In this document: piece by piece, positions 51,266 to 59,372 of the stretch
Layout: every line of letters begins with the position of its first letter
Numbering within the stretch: the first letter of the stretch is position 1
Assembly (NCBI RefSeq): GCF_020535405.1
Contig: NZ_CP085036.1
Coordinates: forward strand, 1,736,001 to 1,800,000
Direction of reading: 5' to 3'
DNA length: 64,000 bases
Source: Antiquaquibacter oligotrophicus
GTDB lineage: Bacteria > Actinomycetota > Actinomycetes > Actinomycetales > Microbacteriaceae
Made by a program: the position numbers and the translations under genes
The notes under the pieces: model-generated
What the model was told of the DNA's origin: nothing
What the model saw: only the letters and a program-made list of their open reading frames with translations
Databases searched by the model: none

Positions 51266-52210
51266 ATGGGCAAGCACGTCATAGCGGTCCCCGACGGGGG
51301 GATGCGGGAGCGTCTCAGCGCCGTCGACTCGAGCGCGACCTACATCGTGTGGGAGGCGGGGGGCGAGCAGCCACCGACGACTCCGGACCTCCTCGTGCTG
51401 CCCTACCTCATCACCGCCGACTACCTGTCCAGACTCGATGGCGCAGGGGTCGCCCTCGTCCAGTCCCAGATGCTCGGCTTCGACGGAATCGCCTCGTACC
51501 TTCCGCCGGGAGTCACCTACTGCAACGCCGTGGGGGTGCACGAGGCATCCACGGCGGAACTCGCGCTCGCACTCGTGCTTGCGGCGCAGCGCGGGATCCC
51601 CGAGGCCCTCTCCGACCAGTCGGACGGCCTCTGGAACCACGTTCGCACCCCGGGTCTGGCGGGCAAATCCGTTGTACTCGTCGGCGTGGGTGGTGTCGGC
51701 CGCGCGATCACGACGCGACTCGCACCGTTCGACCCGGAGTTGCACCGCTTCGCCCGCACCGAACGCACGGACGAGTTCGGCCTCGTGCAGCCCATGGGCA
51801 AGCTGCCGGATGCCCTCGCCTCCGCTGACATCGTCATCCTCGCCATGCCCCTCGACGACACGACCCGGGGTCTCGCCGATGCGGCGTTCCTTGCGCGGAT
51901 GAAGGATGGGGCGCTACTCGTCAACGTCTCCCGCGGCCCCGTCGTCGTGACCGACGACCTCGTGCGCGAGACCTCGGAGGGCAGGTTGCGGGCGGCGCTC
52001 GACGTTGTTGATCCCGAGCCACTTCCTGTCGGGCATCCATTGTGGGCATCCCCGGGTGTCATCATCACTCCGCATGGCGGCGGCGACACCGACGCCATGA
52101 CGGCGCGAATAGACCGCGTGGTGCTCGAGCAATCACGACGCCTCGCCGCCGGTGAACCTCCGGCGAACGCAGTGCTCGGCCCAGGGGCCGAACACGCGCG
52201 GCGAGCCTAG
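51266..52210 (+). CDS. D-isomer-specific 2-hydroxyacid dehydrogenase
   Basis: The 314-residue enzyme has NAD motif VVLVGVGGVGRAI (about 137-149), the catalytic Arg in LVNVSRGPVVV, the Glu of DVVDPEPLP and the His of ITPHGGGD. The N-terminal lid is short. It resembles phosphoglycerate or glyoxylate/hydroxypyruvate reductase-like proteins; the substrate is unknown. It is monocistronic, and its 3' end overlaps the convergent winged-helix gene by 4 bases. Start 51266 opens MGKHVIAVPDGG; the upstream GTG frame overlaps the terminator. Confidence 0.86.
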   Translation: MGKHVIAVPDGGMRERLSAVDSSATYIVWEAGGEQPPTTPDLLVLPYLITADYLSRLDGAGVALVQSQMLGFDGIASYLPPGVTYCNAVGVHEASTAELALALVLAAQRGIPEALSDQSDGLWNHVRTPGLAGKSVVLVGVGGVGRAITTRLAPFDPELHRFARTERTDEFGLVQPMGKLPDALASADIVILAMPLDDTTRGLADAAFLARMKDGALLVNVSRGPVVVTDDLVRETSEGRLRAALDVVDPEPLPVGHPLWASPGVIITPHGGGDTDAMTARIDRVVLEQSRRLAAGEPPANAVLGPGAEHARRA

Positions 52211-52896
52211 AAGAAGTCGGGACTCGGAGTGGAGGCCTGACGGATCGACACGTCCGCGTGGCGGTCGAAGCGGTATCCGACCCCGCGAACGGTGCGCACG
52301 ATGTCTTCGTAGTCGCCGAGCTTCGCGCGGAGGCGACGAACGTGGACGTCGATCGTGCGCTCGTTGGGGATCTCGTCGTCGCCGACAGCCCAGAGCGAGG
52401 AGATGAGCTCCGAGCGGTCGATCGTACGACCTTCGCGCAGCACGAGGTACTGCAGAAGCTCGAACTCCTTGTAGGTGAGGGCAGCGACGTCCCCGTCGAG
52501 CACAACACGCTTGCGGGAGATGTCGATGACAACTCCTGTGCGGTGCTTGGGACTCGGTGCCTCTTCCTCCGTGTGGCGGTGGCGTGCGAGCGCGGCCGGG
52601 TCGTGGAGGGCGAGCCGAACGACATCGACGTCGCGACCACCGGCACCGACGGGTGCGAGGGCGACGGCGGCGTGCGTCTCGATCGTGGGGACGGCCTCGT
52701 GGAGGACCCCCTTGATCTTCTCGACGAGGGCGCCGAGCGAGGTTCCGGCAGCTGCTGCCGTCGCCTCGTCGATGCCGACGTAGACGACGAAGCCTCGTGC
52801 CTCGGTGCCGGAGGGCACGGCGCGCAGTCGGGGTGCGGCAGGCACGGTGGGGGTGGTGATCGCCTCGGGGGCGCGGTCAATGGTGGCAATAGACAT
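52207..52896 (-). CDS. Winged-helix (OmpR/PhoB-type) regulator with non-receiver N-terminus
   Basis: The 229-residue protein has a C-terminal trans_reg_C domain (about 130-215): LTYKEFELLQYLVLREGRTIDRSELISSLW and NERTIDVHVRRLRAKLGDYEDIVRTVRGVGYRF are standard. The N-terminal part (about 1-115) is not a receiver: it has no phospho-Asp pocket, and instead FVVYVGIDEATAAAAGTSLGALVEKIKGVL forms a conserved-looking alpha/beta unit. It may sense something other than phosphorylation. Start 52896 has AAGGATC upstream. It is not paired with a kinase gene here. Confidence 0.83.
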   Translation of the reverse strand: MSIATIDRAPEAITTPTVPAAPRLRAVPSGTEARGFVVYVGIDEATAAAAGTSLGALVEKIKGVLHEAVPTIETHAAVALAPVGAGGRDVDVVRLALHDPAALARHRHTEEEAPSPKHRTGVVIDISRKRVVLDGDVAALTYKEFELLQYLVLREGRTIDRSELISSLWAVGDDEIPNERTIDVHVRRLRAKLGDYEDIVRTVRGVGYRFDRHADVSIRQASTPSPDFF

Positions 52897-53180
52897 GTGC
52901 TTGTGATCCTTGAGCTGGAGGTGAAGGGCCCCTGATGATGGGGTTGTGATCCTTCGGGGTACTGCGGGTGGAGCTACAGGTCTGGCCGTGATGAGGGCGC
53001 AGACCCGGGAGTCACGTCGATGGTGACTCGGCGGCGGGCTTTTTTAAGCCCCAGAGCCGATTACGCACACATTCGACAACACATGGACGCGCTGAAACCC
53101 ATCACCTCGGAGGTGGTCAGGGCATACGCGCGAACAGTCATGCAGAGAACTATTGCACAGAGTCGCCGCTAGAACAAGAA
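52897..53180. other. Structured 284-base leader/intergenic region
   Basis: The region contains an 11-base direct repeat TTGTGATCCTT (52901-52911 and 52944-52954); the proximal copy supplies the Shine-Dalgarno of the winged-helix gene. Two hairpins follow: GAGTCAC/GTGACTC (53009-53029) and GGGCTT-TTTT-AAGCCC (53036-53051). No gene was found. It may be a long 5' leader or a small RNA locus. Confidence 0.45.
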
Positions 53181-53813
53181 TCAGACGGTGCCGTAGAGGC
53201 GGTCTCCTGCATCCCCGAGCCCCGGCACGATGTATCCGACCTCGTTGAGCTTCTCGTCGAGTGCTCCGAGAACGATCGTGACATCGCGACCTTCTGTGGC
53301 TTTCTCGACAGCGGCGAGGCCCTCGGGGGCTCCGAGCAGGCAGACGGCCGTGACATCCACCGCGCCACGCTCGAAGAGGTACTCGATCGCGGCAATGAGT
53401 GAGCCGCCCGTCGCGAGCATGGGATCGAGCACGAAGCACTGACGGTTCGAGAGGTCATCGGGGAGTCGCTCGGCGTAGATGTCAGGTTGGAGGGTCTCCT
53501 CGTTGCGCACCATCCCGAGGAATCCGACCTCGGCTGTCGGGATGAGCTTCACCATTCCCTCGAGCATGCCGAGCCCGGCGCGAAGGATGGGGACGACGAG
53601 CGGGCGGGGGTCGCTGATGGCGAGACCCGTGGTCTGAGCCACGGGTGTCTGGATCGTCACCTCCGTGGTGCGCACACCGCGCGTCGCCTCGTAGGCGAGG
53701 AGGGTGACGAGTTCCTCCGCGAGAGCACGGAAGGTAGGCGACGGCGTGGTTCGATCCCGCAGCACCGTGAGCTTGTGCGTGATGAGCGGGTGGTCGGCAA
53801 CGTGGACTCGCAT
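53181..53813 (-). CDS. upp: Uracil phosphoribosyltransferase
   Basis: The 210-residue enzyme converts uracil and PRPP to UMP in pyrimidine salvage. Family marks are [17 protein letters not shown] near the N-terminus, [13 protein letters not shown] (about 72-84), the PRPP loop DPMLATGGS (about 129-137) and the C-terminal [10 protein letters not shown]. It is full length. A minus-strand TAGATT (53820-53825) ends 6 bases before the ATG, so the transcript is probably leaderless. It is divergent from tadA. Confidence 0.95.
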   Translation of the reverse strand: MRVHVADHPLITHKLTVLRDRTTPSPTFRALAEELVTLLAYEATRGVRTTEVTIQTPVAQTTGLAISDPRPLVVPILRAGLGMLEGMVKLIPTAEVGFLGMVRNEETLQPDIYAERLPDDLSNRQCFVLDPMLATGGSLIAAIEYLFERGAVDVTAVCLLGAPEGLAAVEKATEGRDVTIVLGALDEKLNEVGYIVPGLGDAGDRLYGTV

Positions 53814-53827
53814 AGGCTCAATCTACT

Positions 53828-54283
53828 GTGAACGCGCTCTACGCCGACTGGATGGGCCTCGCCATCGCCGAGGCGGAACTCACGCGCGGCACCGGGGACG
53901 TGCCCGTCGGGGCTGTTGTGGTGGATGCCGCGGGCACCGTGCTCGGCGCGGGTCGCAACAGACGCGAACTCGACGCCGACCCCACAGCGCACGCCGAACT
54001 CGTTGCGATTCGTGCCGCGGCAGCGCGACTCGGTTCCTGGCGGCTCGACGAGGCAACCCTTGTTGTCACGCTCGAGCCGTGCACCATGTGCGCGGGAGCG
54101 ATTCTCCAGTCACGCATCCCGCGAGTGGTGTTCGGCGCGTGGGACGAGAAGGCGGGTGCTGCCGGCAGCACCTACGACCTCCTGAGGGACCGCCGCCTAC
54201 CGCACCGTGTCGAGGTGGTGCCGGGCATCCGTGCCGCCGAGGCCGCCGACCTGCTCGCGACGTTTTTCGAGGAGCGCCGTTAG
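53828..54283 (+). CDS. tadA: tRNA-specific adenosine deaminase TadA
   Basis: The 151-residue zinc deaminase makes inosine at the wobble base of tRNA-Arg. Zinc and catalytic residues are the HAE motif in PTAHAELVAI (about 57-59) and EPCTMCAGAI (about 86-95). The GTG start at 53828 is chosen because it opens at the family position; the shared 14-base gap with upp means the divergent promoters overlap. Its 3' end overlaps the FMN reductase gene by 4 bases. Confidence 0.92.
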   Translation: MNALYADWMGLAIAEAELTRGTGDVPVGAVVVDAAGTVLGAGRNRRELDADPTAHAELVAIRAAAARLGSWRLDEATLVVTLEPCTMCAGAILQSRIPRVVFGAWDEKAGAAGSTYDLLRDRRLPHRVEVVPGIRAAEAADLLATFFEERR

Positions 54284-54864
54284 ACGGACGCCGGATGCTC
54301 GGCGCGCTCCGTGACCTCCGGGTGGATGTGTCGGATGAGGGGAACCGCTCGCTCGACAACGCGCTCCACACGCTCGCGCAACGAATCGCTTGCGATGCGG
54401 TAGTCGACAAAGTCGCTCTCCACGCCGTACACACCGAGTGGCAGGGTCACCGCCTGGAAGAACGAGAACAGCGGTCGCAGGTGGTGCTCAAGGATGAGGG
54501 AATGGCGTTCACTGCCGCCCGTGGCGGCGAGAAGCACGGGTGTGCCCTCGAGCGCTCGCTGGTCGACGAGATCGAACAGGTGCTTGAACAGGCCGGAGAA
54601 CGCCGCACGGTAGACCGGACTCACAACGACCAGCAGCTCGGCCGATTCGATCTCGCGCAGAGCGGTCTCGAGCTGTGGGCCAACGGTGGATCGCGACAGC
54701 GATCCGGCGAGCGTCGGTGCCAGATCGGTGAGGGAGATCGAGGTCGTGGTGATGTCGAGCTTCTCGCCGAGCTCCTCGACGATGGCGTCGAGGAGCGCCT
54801 GCGACTTCGACGGCAGCTGCAGGCTGCCGCACACCGCGACAACTTTGAGTGGTCTGGCGCTCAT
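54280..54864 (-). CDS. NADPH-dependent FMN reductase (SsuE/MsuE-like)
   Basis: The 194-residue flavodoxin-fold enzyme has VVAVCGSLQLPSKSQALLDAIVEEL (P-loop-like FMN site, about 8-32) and SPVYRAAFSGLFKHLFDLVDQRAL (about 81-104), typical of the two-component monooxygenase reductases. It is coupled by a 4-base overlap to the LLM monooxygenase gene and should supply it with reduced FMN. Confidence 0.87.
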   Translation of the reverse strand: MSARPLKVVAVCGSLQLPSKSQALLDAIVEELGEKLDITTTSISLTDLAPTLAGSLSRSTVGPQLETALREIESAELLVVVSPVYRAAFSGLFKHLFDLVDQRALEGTPVLLAATGGSERHSLILEHHLRPLFSFFQAVTLPLGVYGVESDFVDYRIASDSLRERVERVVERAVPLIRHIHPEVTERAEHPASV

Positions 54865-56357
54865 CGTGGTGTGTCGCTCGCGACGAGATCCGATTCGCCC
54901 TGCAGCTGTGCGAGGACATCGTCCTCGGCGGCGAAGGGTGATGGGAGGCTCCCGGTCGCCGCCGAGGCGCCGTCTGTGTGCGCGCCGCGGTACTGGGCTG
55001 CGGGATGGTCATCGGCGACGAGTCCCGTCGGAGCGCCCGAGAGGTGCGAACGCAGCGTGCCATCCGACTCGACGGGGTAGTCGTCCCACACCCGTCCCCG
55101 GCGTTGCAGCTCCGGCACGACGTACTCGACAAAGTCCTCGAAGGTGCCGGGCGTGATGGCGTAGGCGAGGTTGAAGCCGTCGAGACCGCCCACCTCGATC
55201 CAGCGCTCGAGCTCGTCGGCGATCGTTTCGGGTCCCCCCACGATCACCTTGCCGAGCCCGCCGATCGCGAGATACGCCGCGACGTCGCGCGGCGTCCACT
55301 TCTTGTCGGGGTCTGCCGTAGTGAACATGGCGAGCACGCTGCGCAGCGAGTCGTTGTCCACGTACTCGAGCGGAACGTCGGGGTCGAGCGTCGAGAAGTC
55401 GATACCCGTCCACCCGCCCGCGAGGGCAAGGCCCCCCTCGAGGCTCGCGTAGGAAGCCAACTCGTCGTACTTGGCCCGAGCCGCGTCATCCGTCTCCGCC
55501 GTGACGACCGTGAGCAGGGTGAGGATCTTGACCGAATCGCGCGAGCGGCCCTGCGCCTCCGCGCGGTCCCGGATGTCATCGGTGATCGGCCGCGCCTGCT
55601 CCGGGCTCGTCGCGATGATAAAGAGCGCCTCGCCGTGTTTGGCGGCGAAATCACGGCCGCGGCTCGACGCACCCGCCTGGTAGATGACCGGCGTGCGTTG
55701 CGGCGACGGTTCGCTCAGATGGATGCCCGGCACGGTGAAGTACTCCCCGTCGTGCTGGATCGGGTGCACCTTGGTGGGGTCGGTGTAGACGCCGCGCTCG
55801 CGGTCCTTAACAACGGCGCCGTCCTCCCACGATCCCTCCCATAGCTTGTAGGTCACGTCGAGGAACTCGTCGGCGAGGCCGTAACGGTCATCGTGTTTGA
55901 TCTGCTTCTGCAGGCCGAGGTTGCGTGCGGCGCTGTCGAGGTAACTCGTCACGACGTTGATACCGACTCGCCCTCCCGTGAGCTGATCGAGGGTGCTGAA
56001 CTTGCGCGCGAGGAGGTAGGGCTGCTCGTAGGTGACGGCGACCGTGACGCCGAATCCGAGTCTGTTCGTGACGGCCGCCATCGCTGGCACCTGGAACAGC
56101 GGGTCGTTCACGGGAACCTGATCCGCGTCGATGAACGACGCTGCCGCCGTGCCGCGGTAAAGGTCGTAGAGCCCGACGACGTCGGCGATGAACACGGCGT
56201 CGAACTTGCCGCGCTCGAGCGTGCGTGCGAGGTCCTGCCAGTAGCCGAGCGTGTTGTACTGGTCGGCACGATTGTCGGGGTGGCGCCAGAGCCCCGGATT
56301 CTGGTGTGTAACGCACGTCATGTCGAATGCGTTGAGAACGATGCGCGAAGAAGTCAT
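54861..56357 (-). CDS. LLM-class FMN-dependent monooxygenase (NtaA/SnaA/DszA family)
   Basis: The 498-residue TIM-barrel monooxygenase has the family opening NAFDMTCVTHQNPGLWRHP, ERGKFDAVFIADVVGLYD, GRVGINVVTSYLDSAARNLG and YQAGASSRGRDFAAKHGEALF. Relatives oxidise sulfonates, nitrilotriacetate or dibenzothiophene sulfone. Start 56357 (MTSSRIVLNAF) lies 6 bases after a minus-strand GACAGT and has no good Shine-Dalgarno. It is followed directly by its FMN reductase, giving a complete two-component system. No transporter or sulfur-regulation gene is adjacent. Confidence 0.86.
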   Translation of the reverse strand: MTSSRIVLNAFDMTCVTHQNPGLWRHPDNRADQYNTLGYWQDLARTLERGKFDAVFIADVVGLYDLYRGTAAASFIDADQVPVNDPLFQVPAMAAVTNRLGFGVTVAVTYEQPYLLARKFSTLDQLTGGRVGINVVTSYLDSAARNLGLQKQIKHDDRYGLADEFLDVTYKLWEGSWEDGAVVKDRERGVYTDPTKVHPIQHDGEYFTVPGIHLSEPSPQRTPVIYQAGASSRGRDFAAKHGEALFIIATSPEQARPITDDIRDRAEAQGRSRDSVKILTLLTVVTAETDDAARAKYDELASYASLEGGLALAGGWTGIDFSTLDPDVPLEYVDNDSLRSVLAMFTTADPDKKWTPRDVAAYLAIGGLGKVIVGGPETIADELERWIEVGGLDGFNLAYAITPGTFEDFVEYVVPELQRRGRVWDDYPVESDGTLRSHLSGAPTGLVADDHPAAQYRGAHTDGASAATGSLPSPFAAEDDVLAQLQGESDLVASDTPR

Positions 56358-56449
56358 GCGACCACTGTCGGCGCGGGCATCCGCACCCGCAAGGTCTCCC
56401 GTCACACAGCAACACGGGGCGTCATCGTGTTACGACAAGCGACGAAGTG

Positions 56450-56815
56450 TTACCCCCAGAACACGGCAACAAGCACGTTGATGAGTGCGAGCCCTCCTGC
56501 GGCGTGGAAGAACGGCTTGACCCGCCTACCGCGCTTCTGAGCCCGATAGGCGAGGATCGCCGCGACGAGAACGGCGAGTGCGATGACGAGCTTGACGGCG
56601 ATCTTCACGTACACGAGCTCGAAGTTTCGGTCGACGCCGTAGTACGGGATGAAGCCGGCCAGAGCGATACCGGAAACGAGTTGCACGATCGCGCCGACGA
56701 GCACGGGCACGACAGCGAAGTCCGAGTTCTTACGCATCTGCACGAGGAACGTGCCGACGATGACCGCCATGCCCAGAAGGTGTGCGGTCAGGAGGATCGA
56801 GTGGAGGATGTCCAT
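56450..56815 (-). CDS. Small four-helix membrane protein
   Basis: The 121-residue integral membrane protein has four hydrophobic helices (about 4-24, 33-54, 68-90, 103-120). MDILHSILLTAHLLGMAVIVGTFLVQMR at the start and the conserved-looking RAQKRGRRVKPFFHAAGGLALINVLVAV at the end are of the type annotated as hypothetical or DUF2269-like in related actinobacteria. Function is unknown. It stands alone between the monooxygenase and CDF genes. Confidence 0.68.
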   Translation of the reverse strand: MDILHSILLTAHLLGMAVIVGTFLVQMRKNSDFAVVPVLVGAIVQLVSGIALAGFIPYYGVDRNFELVYVKIAVKLVIALAVLVAAILAYRAQKRGRRVKPFFHAAGGLALINVLVAVFWG

Positions 56816-56857
56816 ACCCCCATGGTGCCCGCTCGTGGGGCCGCGCCGCCAGGGGCT

Positions 56858-57820
56858 TTAGTCGATGCCCTTGATGACGATCGCGTCCGTCGACGGGTTG
56901 CCCTCGCCGGGGGCGTGGTAGACGTCCGGCTCGAGGTAGATGACGCGGGCGACGGGAACCGCGGAGCGGATGGCCGTCTCCAGGTCGTCGATGGCGTGCG
57001 CGACGTCACTGAGTCGATCCTTGGGCGAGAAGGCGATCTTCGCGGCGACCATGAGCTCGTCGGGTCCGAGGTAGAGCGTCTTCATGTGGATGAGTGACTC
57101 CACGCGGGAGTCGGAGTTGATGACCTCGCGGATGCGGGTGTCGTCCTCCGGGTTCGCGCCCTCGCCGACCAGGAGACTCTTCGTCTCGATGCCGAGGATG
57201 ATCGCGACCGCGACCAGCAGAGCACCAATTGCCAGCGTGCCGATGGCGTCCCACGTGCCGTCGCCCGTGAGGATCGTCAACCCGACGCCGATGAACGCGA
57301 AGGTCAGACCGAGGAGGGCAGCGACATCCTCGAGCAGCACAACGGGGAGTTCCGGTTGTTTCGCGCGTCGTACGAACTGCACCCAGCTCTGCCGTCCGCG
57401 AGTGCGGTTGGACTCACGAACGGCGGTGCGGAGGGAGAAGGACTCGAGCACGATCGCGATCGAGAGCACGAGGATGGGCAGCCACGGCACCTCTAGCGGG
57501 TGCGGATGCTGAAGCTTCTCGATTCCCTCGTAAATAGAGAACACACCACCGACCGAGAAGAGGATGATCGCGACGACGAACGCGTAGACGTACCGCTCAC
57601 GCCCGTAGCCGAAGGGGTGCTCTTTGTCGGCGCGGCGCCGCGACTGACGGCCGCCGAGGAGGAGAAGCAACTGGTTGCCTGAGTCGGCGACGGAGTGGAC
57701 ACCCTCTGCGAGCATGGCGCTCGAGCCGGAGAAGGCGAACGCGACAAATTTGGTGATCGCGATGCCCGTGTTGGCCAGTAGCGCGGCGATGACTGCGCGT
57801 GTTCCGCCTTCGGTGCTCAT
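56858..57820 (-). CDS. Cation diffusion facilitator (CDF) family transporter
   Basis: The 320-residue protein has six helices with metal-site residues HSVADSGNQ in helix 2 (His-Asp) and the matching DVAALLGL in helix 5, followed by a C-terminal cytoplasmic domain (about 215-300; RVESLIHMKTLYLGPDELMVAAKIAF). It probably exports Zn2+, Fe2+ or Mn2+ by proton exchange. Start 57820 has AGGGG upstream; a longer in-frame extension has no membrane or domain character. It is divergent from proC. Confidence 0.88.
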   Translation of the reverse strand: MSTEGGTRAVIAALLANTGIAITKFVAFAFSGSSAMLAEGVHSVADSGNQLLLLLGGRQSRRRADKEHPFGYGRERYVYAFVVAIILFSVGGVFSIYEGIEKLQHPHPLEVPWLPILVLSIAIVLESFSLRTAVRESNRTRGRQSWVQFVRRAKQPELPVVLLEDVAALLGLTFAFIGVGLTILTGDGTWDAIGTLAIGALLVAVAIILGIETKSLLVGEGANPEDDTRIREVINSDSRVESLIHMKTLYLGPDELMVAAKIAFSPKDRLSDVAHAIDDLETAIRSAVPVARVIYLEPDVYHAPGEGNPSTDAIVIKGID

Positions 57821-57859
57821 GCCCCTGATCCCGTCATGAGCCAATCCTAGGATGGTGCC

Positions 57860-58684
57860 ATGAGCTCTCTCCCCTCGATCGCGATTATCGGTGCAGGTTC
57901 GATGGGGGGCGCCATTCTCGGTGGACTTGTCGCCCCGACGGTGACGGTGGACGGCGGCATCCGGGTGACCAATCGTACCGAGGCGAAAGCGGCGACCGTG
58001 CGCCACGAGGGTGTTGAGTCGTTTGCGCTCGAGACGGATGCCGACGCCAACCTCCGGGCCGTGCGCGGGGCACGCGTGGTGCTTGTCGGGGTGAAGCCCG
58101 CGATGGTGCGCGACACCCTCATCGAGATCGCTCCGGCTCTCGAGCCCGACGCGATCGTGGTGAGTGTCGCGGCGGGGGTGACGACGGCGACGATGGAGTC
58201 GGTTGTGCCTGGCTCGGTTATCAGAGCGATGCCGAACACGCCGGCCCTCGTTGGGCGGGCCGTGACCGGGCTCTCACACGGCTCACGGTCGTCCGACGAC
58301 GATATGGCTCTCGTGCGGGCCGTTTTTGAGACGGTCGGCACCGTGGTGGAAGTGCCGGAGGCGAAGATCGACGCGCTCAGCACGGTGTCTGGGTCTGGGC
58401 CGGCCTACGTGTTCCTGCTCGTGGAGGAGTTCACGCGCGCGGCGGAGGGGCTCGGGTTCTCCCCGGAACAGGCATCACTCCTGGTGAGCGAAACTTTCCT
58501 CGGAGCGATGCAGCTGCTCGCCGCGTCGGATGACACCCCCGAGGAGCTGCGTCGCAAGGTGACGAGCCCGAAGGGCACAACCGAGCGCGCCATCGCCGTG
58601 CTGCAGGAGGCGGACCTCGAGTCGTTGTTCGCTCGCGCCACGGCGGCAGCCCTCGCTCGCGCCAAAGAACTCGCTGCGAGCTAG
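57860..58684 (+). CDS. proC: Pyrroline-5-carboxylate reductase
   Basis: The 274-residue enzyme makes proline from pyrroline-5-carboxylate. The NAD(P) motif IIGAGSMGGAILGGLV (about 8-23) and the C-terminal signature VSGSGPAYVFLLVEEF...SPKGTTERAI are complete. TAGGAT (57848-57853) ends 6 bases before the ATG, a leaderless pattern. With the small HTH and bS22 genes further along, it recalls the conserved actinobacterial order around Rv0500. Confidence 0.95.
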   Translation: MSSLPSIAIIGAGSMGGAILGGLVAPTVTVDGGIRVTNRTEAKAATVRHEGVESFALETDADANLRAVRGARVVLVGVKPAMVRDTLIEIAPALEPDAIVVSVAAGVTTATMESVVPGSVIRAMPNTPALVGRAVTGLSHGSRSSDDDMALVRAVFETVGTVVEVPEAKIDALSTVSGSGPAYVFLLVEEFTRAAEGLGFSPEQASLLVSETFLGAMQLLAASDDTPEELRRKVTSPKGTTERAIAVLQEADLESLFARATAAALARAKELAAS

Positions 58685-58700
58685 CCGCGACCGGGCCCGG

Positions 58701-59372
58701 CTAGCTCGATTGCGAGGCGAACTTCTCGATCTGCGCCGACTGCCCGCTCACGATGATGAGGTCGTGGTTGGAGACGATCGTGTCGGGTGTCGCGTACGTG
58801 AAGTCCTGCCCGGGCGATTTCACGCCGACGACCGTAATACCGAACTTCTTGCGCACGTGTGACTCGGCGAGGCTCATGCCGCGGATTGACTTCGGCGGGT
58901 ACATCTTGACGATCGCGAAGTCGTTTTCGAACTCGATGAAGTCGAGCATCCGGCCGCTGACAAGGTGCGCGACGCGCTCGCCGGCCTCCGCTTCGGGGTA
59001 GATGACGTGGTTCGCTCCGATGCGGGCGAGGATCTTGCCGTGTGACTGGCTGATCGCCTTCGCCCAGATCTGCGGGATCTTGAGATCGACGAGGTTCGCG
59101 GTGATGAGCACACTCGCCTCGACGGACGATCCGACCGCGACAACGGCGATCGCGAAATCCTGCGCACCCACCTGACGGAGGGCGTCGATGCTCCTGGCGT
59201 CCGTTTGGACGGCGTGTGTCACACGTTCTGACCACTTCTGCACGAGACCCAGGTCCTCATCGATGGCGAGGACCTCTCGATCCAGCCGCTGCAGTTGGCC
59301 CGCTGTCGCAGCGCCGAAACGTCCGAGTCCGATGACGAGCACCGGTGCGTCGTGGGGGATCTTCTCAACCAA
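58701..59372 (-). CDS. Trk/Ktr potassium uptake regulatory protein TrkA
   Basis: The 223-residue cytosolic gating subunit has an RCK-N domain with NAD motif VIGLGRFGAATAGQL (about 13-27) and an RCK-C domain (about 140-220; MSLAESHVRKKFGITVVGVKSPG). The TTG start at 59372 overlaps the TrkH stop and has GAGAGG 7 bases ahead; no in-frame ATG or GTG fits better. It binds the membrane subunit encoded just upstream and couples nucleotide state to K+ uptake. Confidence 0.88.
   Translation of the reverse strand: MVEKIPHDAPVLVIGLGRFGAATAGQLQRLDREVLAIDEDLGLVQKWSERVTHAVQTDARSIDALRQVGAQDFAIAVVAVGSSVEASVLITANLVDLKIPQIWAKAISQSHGKILARIGANHVIYPEAEAGERVAHLVSGRMLDFIEFENDFAIVKMYPPKSIRGMSLAESHVRKKFGITVVGVKSPGQDFTYATPDTIVSNHDLIIVSGQSAQIEKFASQSS

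Noticed and set aside
53036..53051. GGGCTTTTTTAAGCCC as an intrinsic terminator
   Set aside because: The T-run lies in the loop instead of after the stem, and no gene ends just before it on the plus strand; kept only as a structured element.
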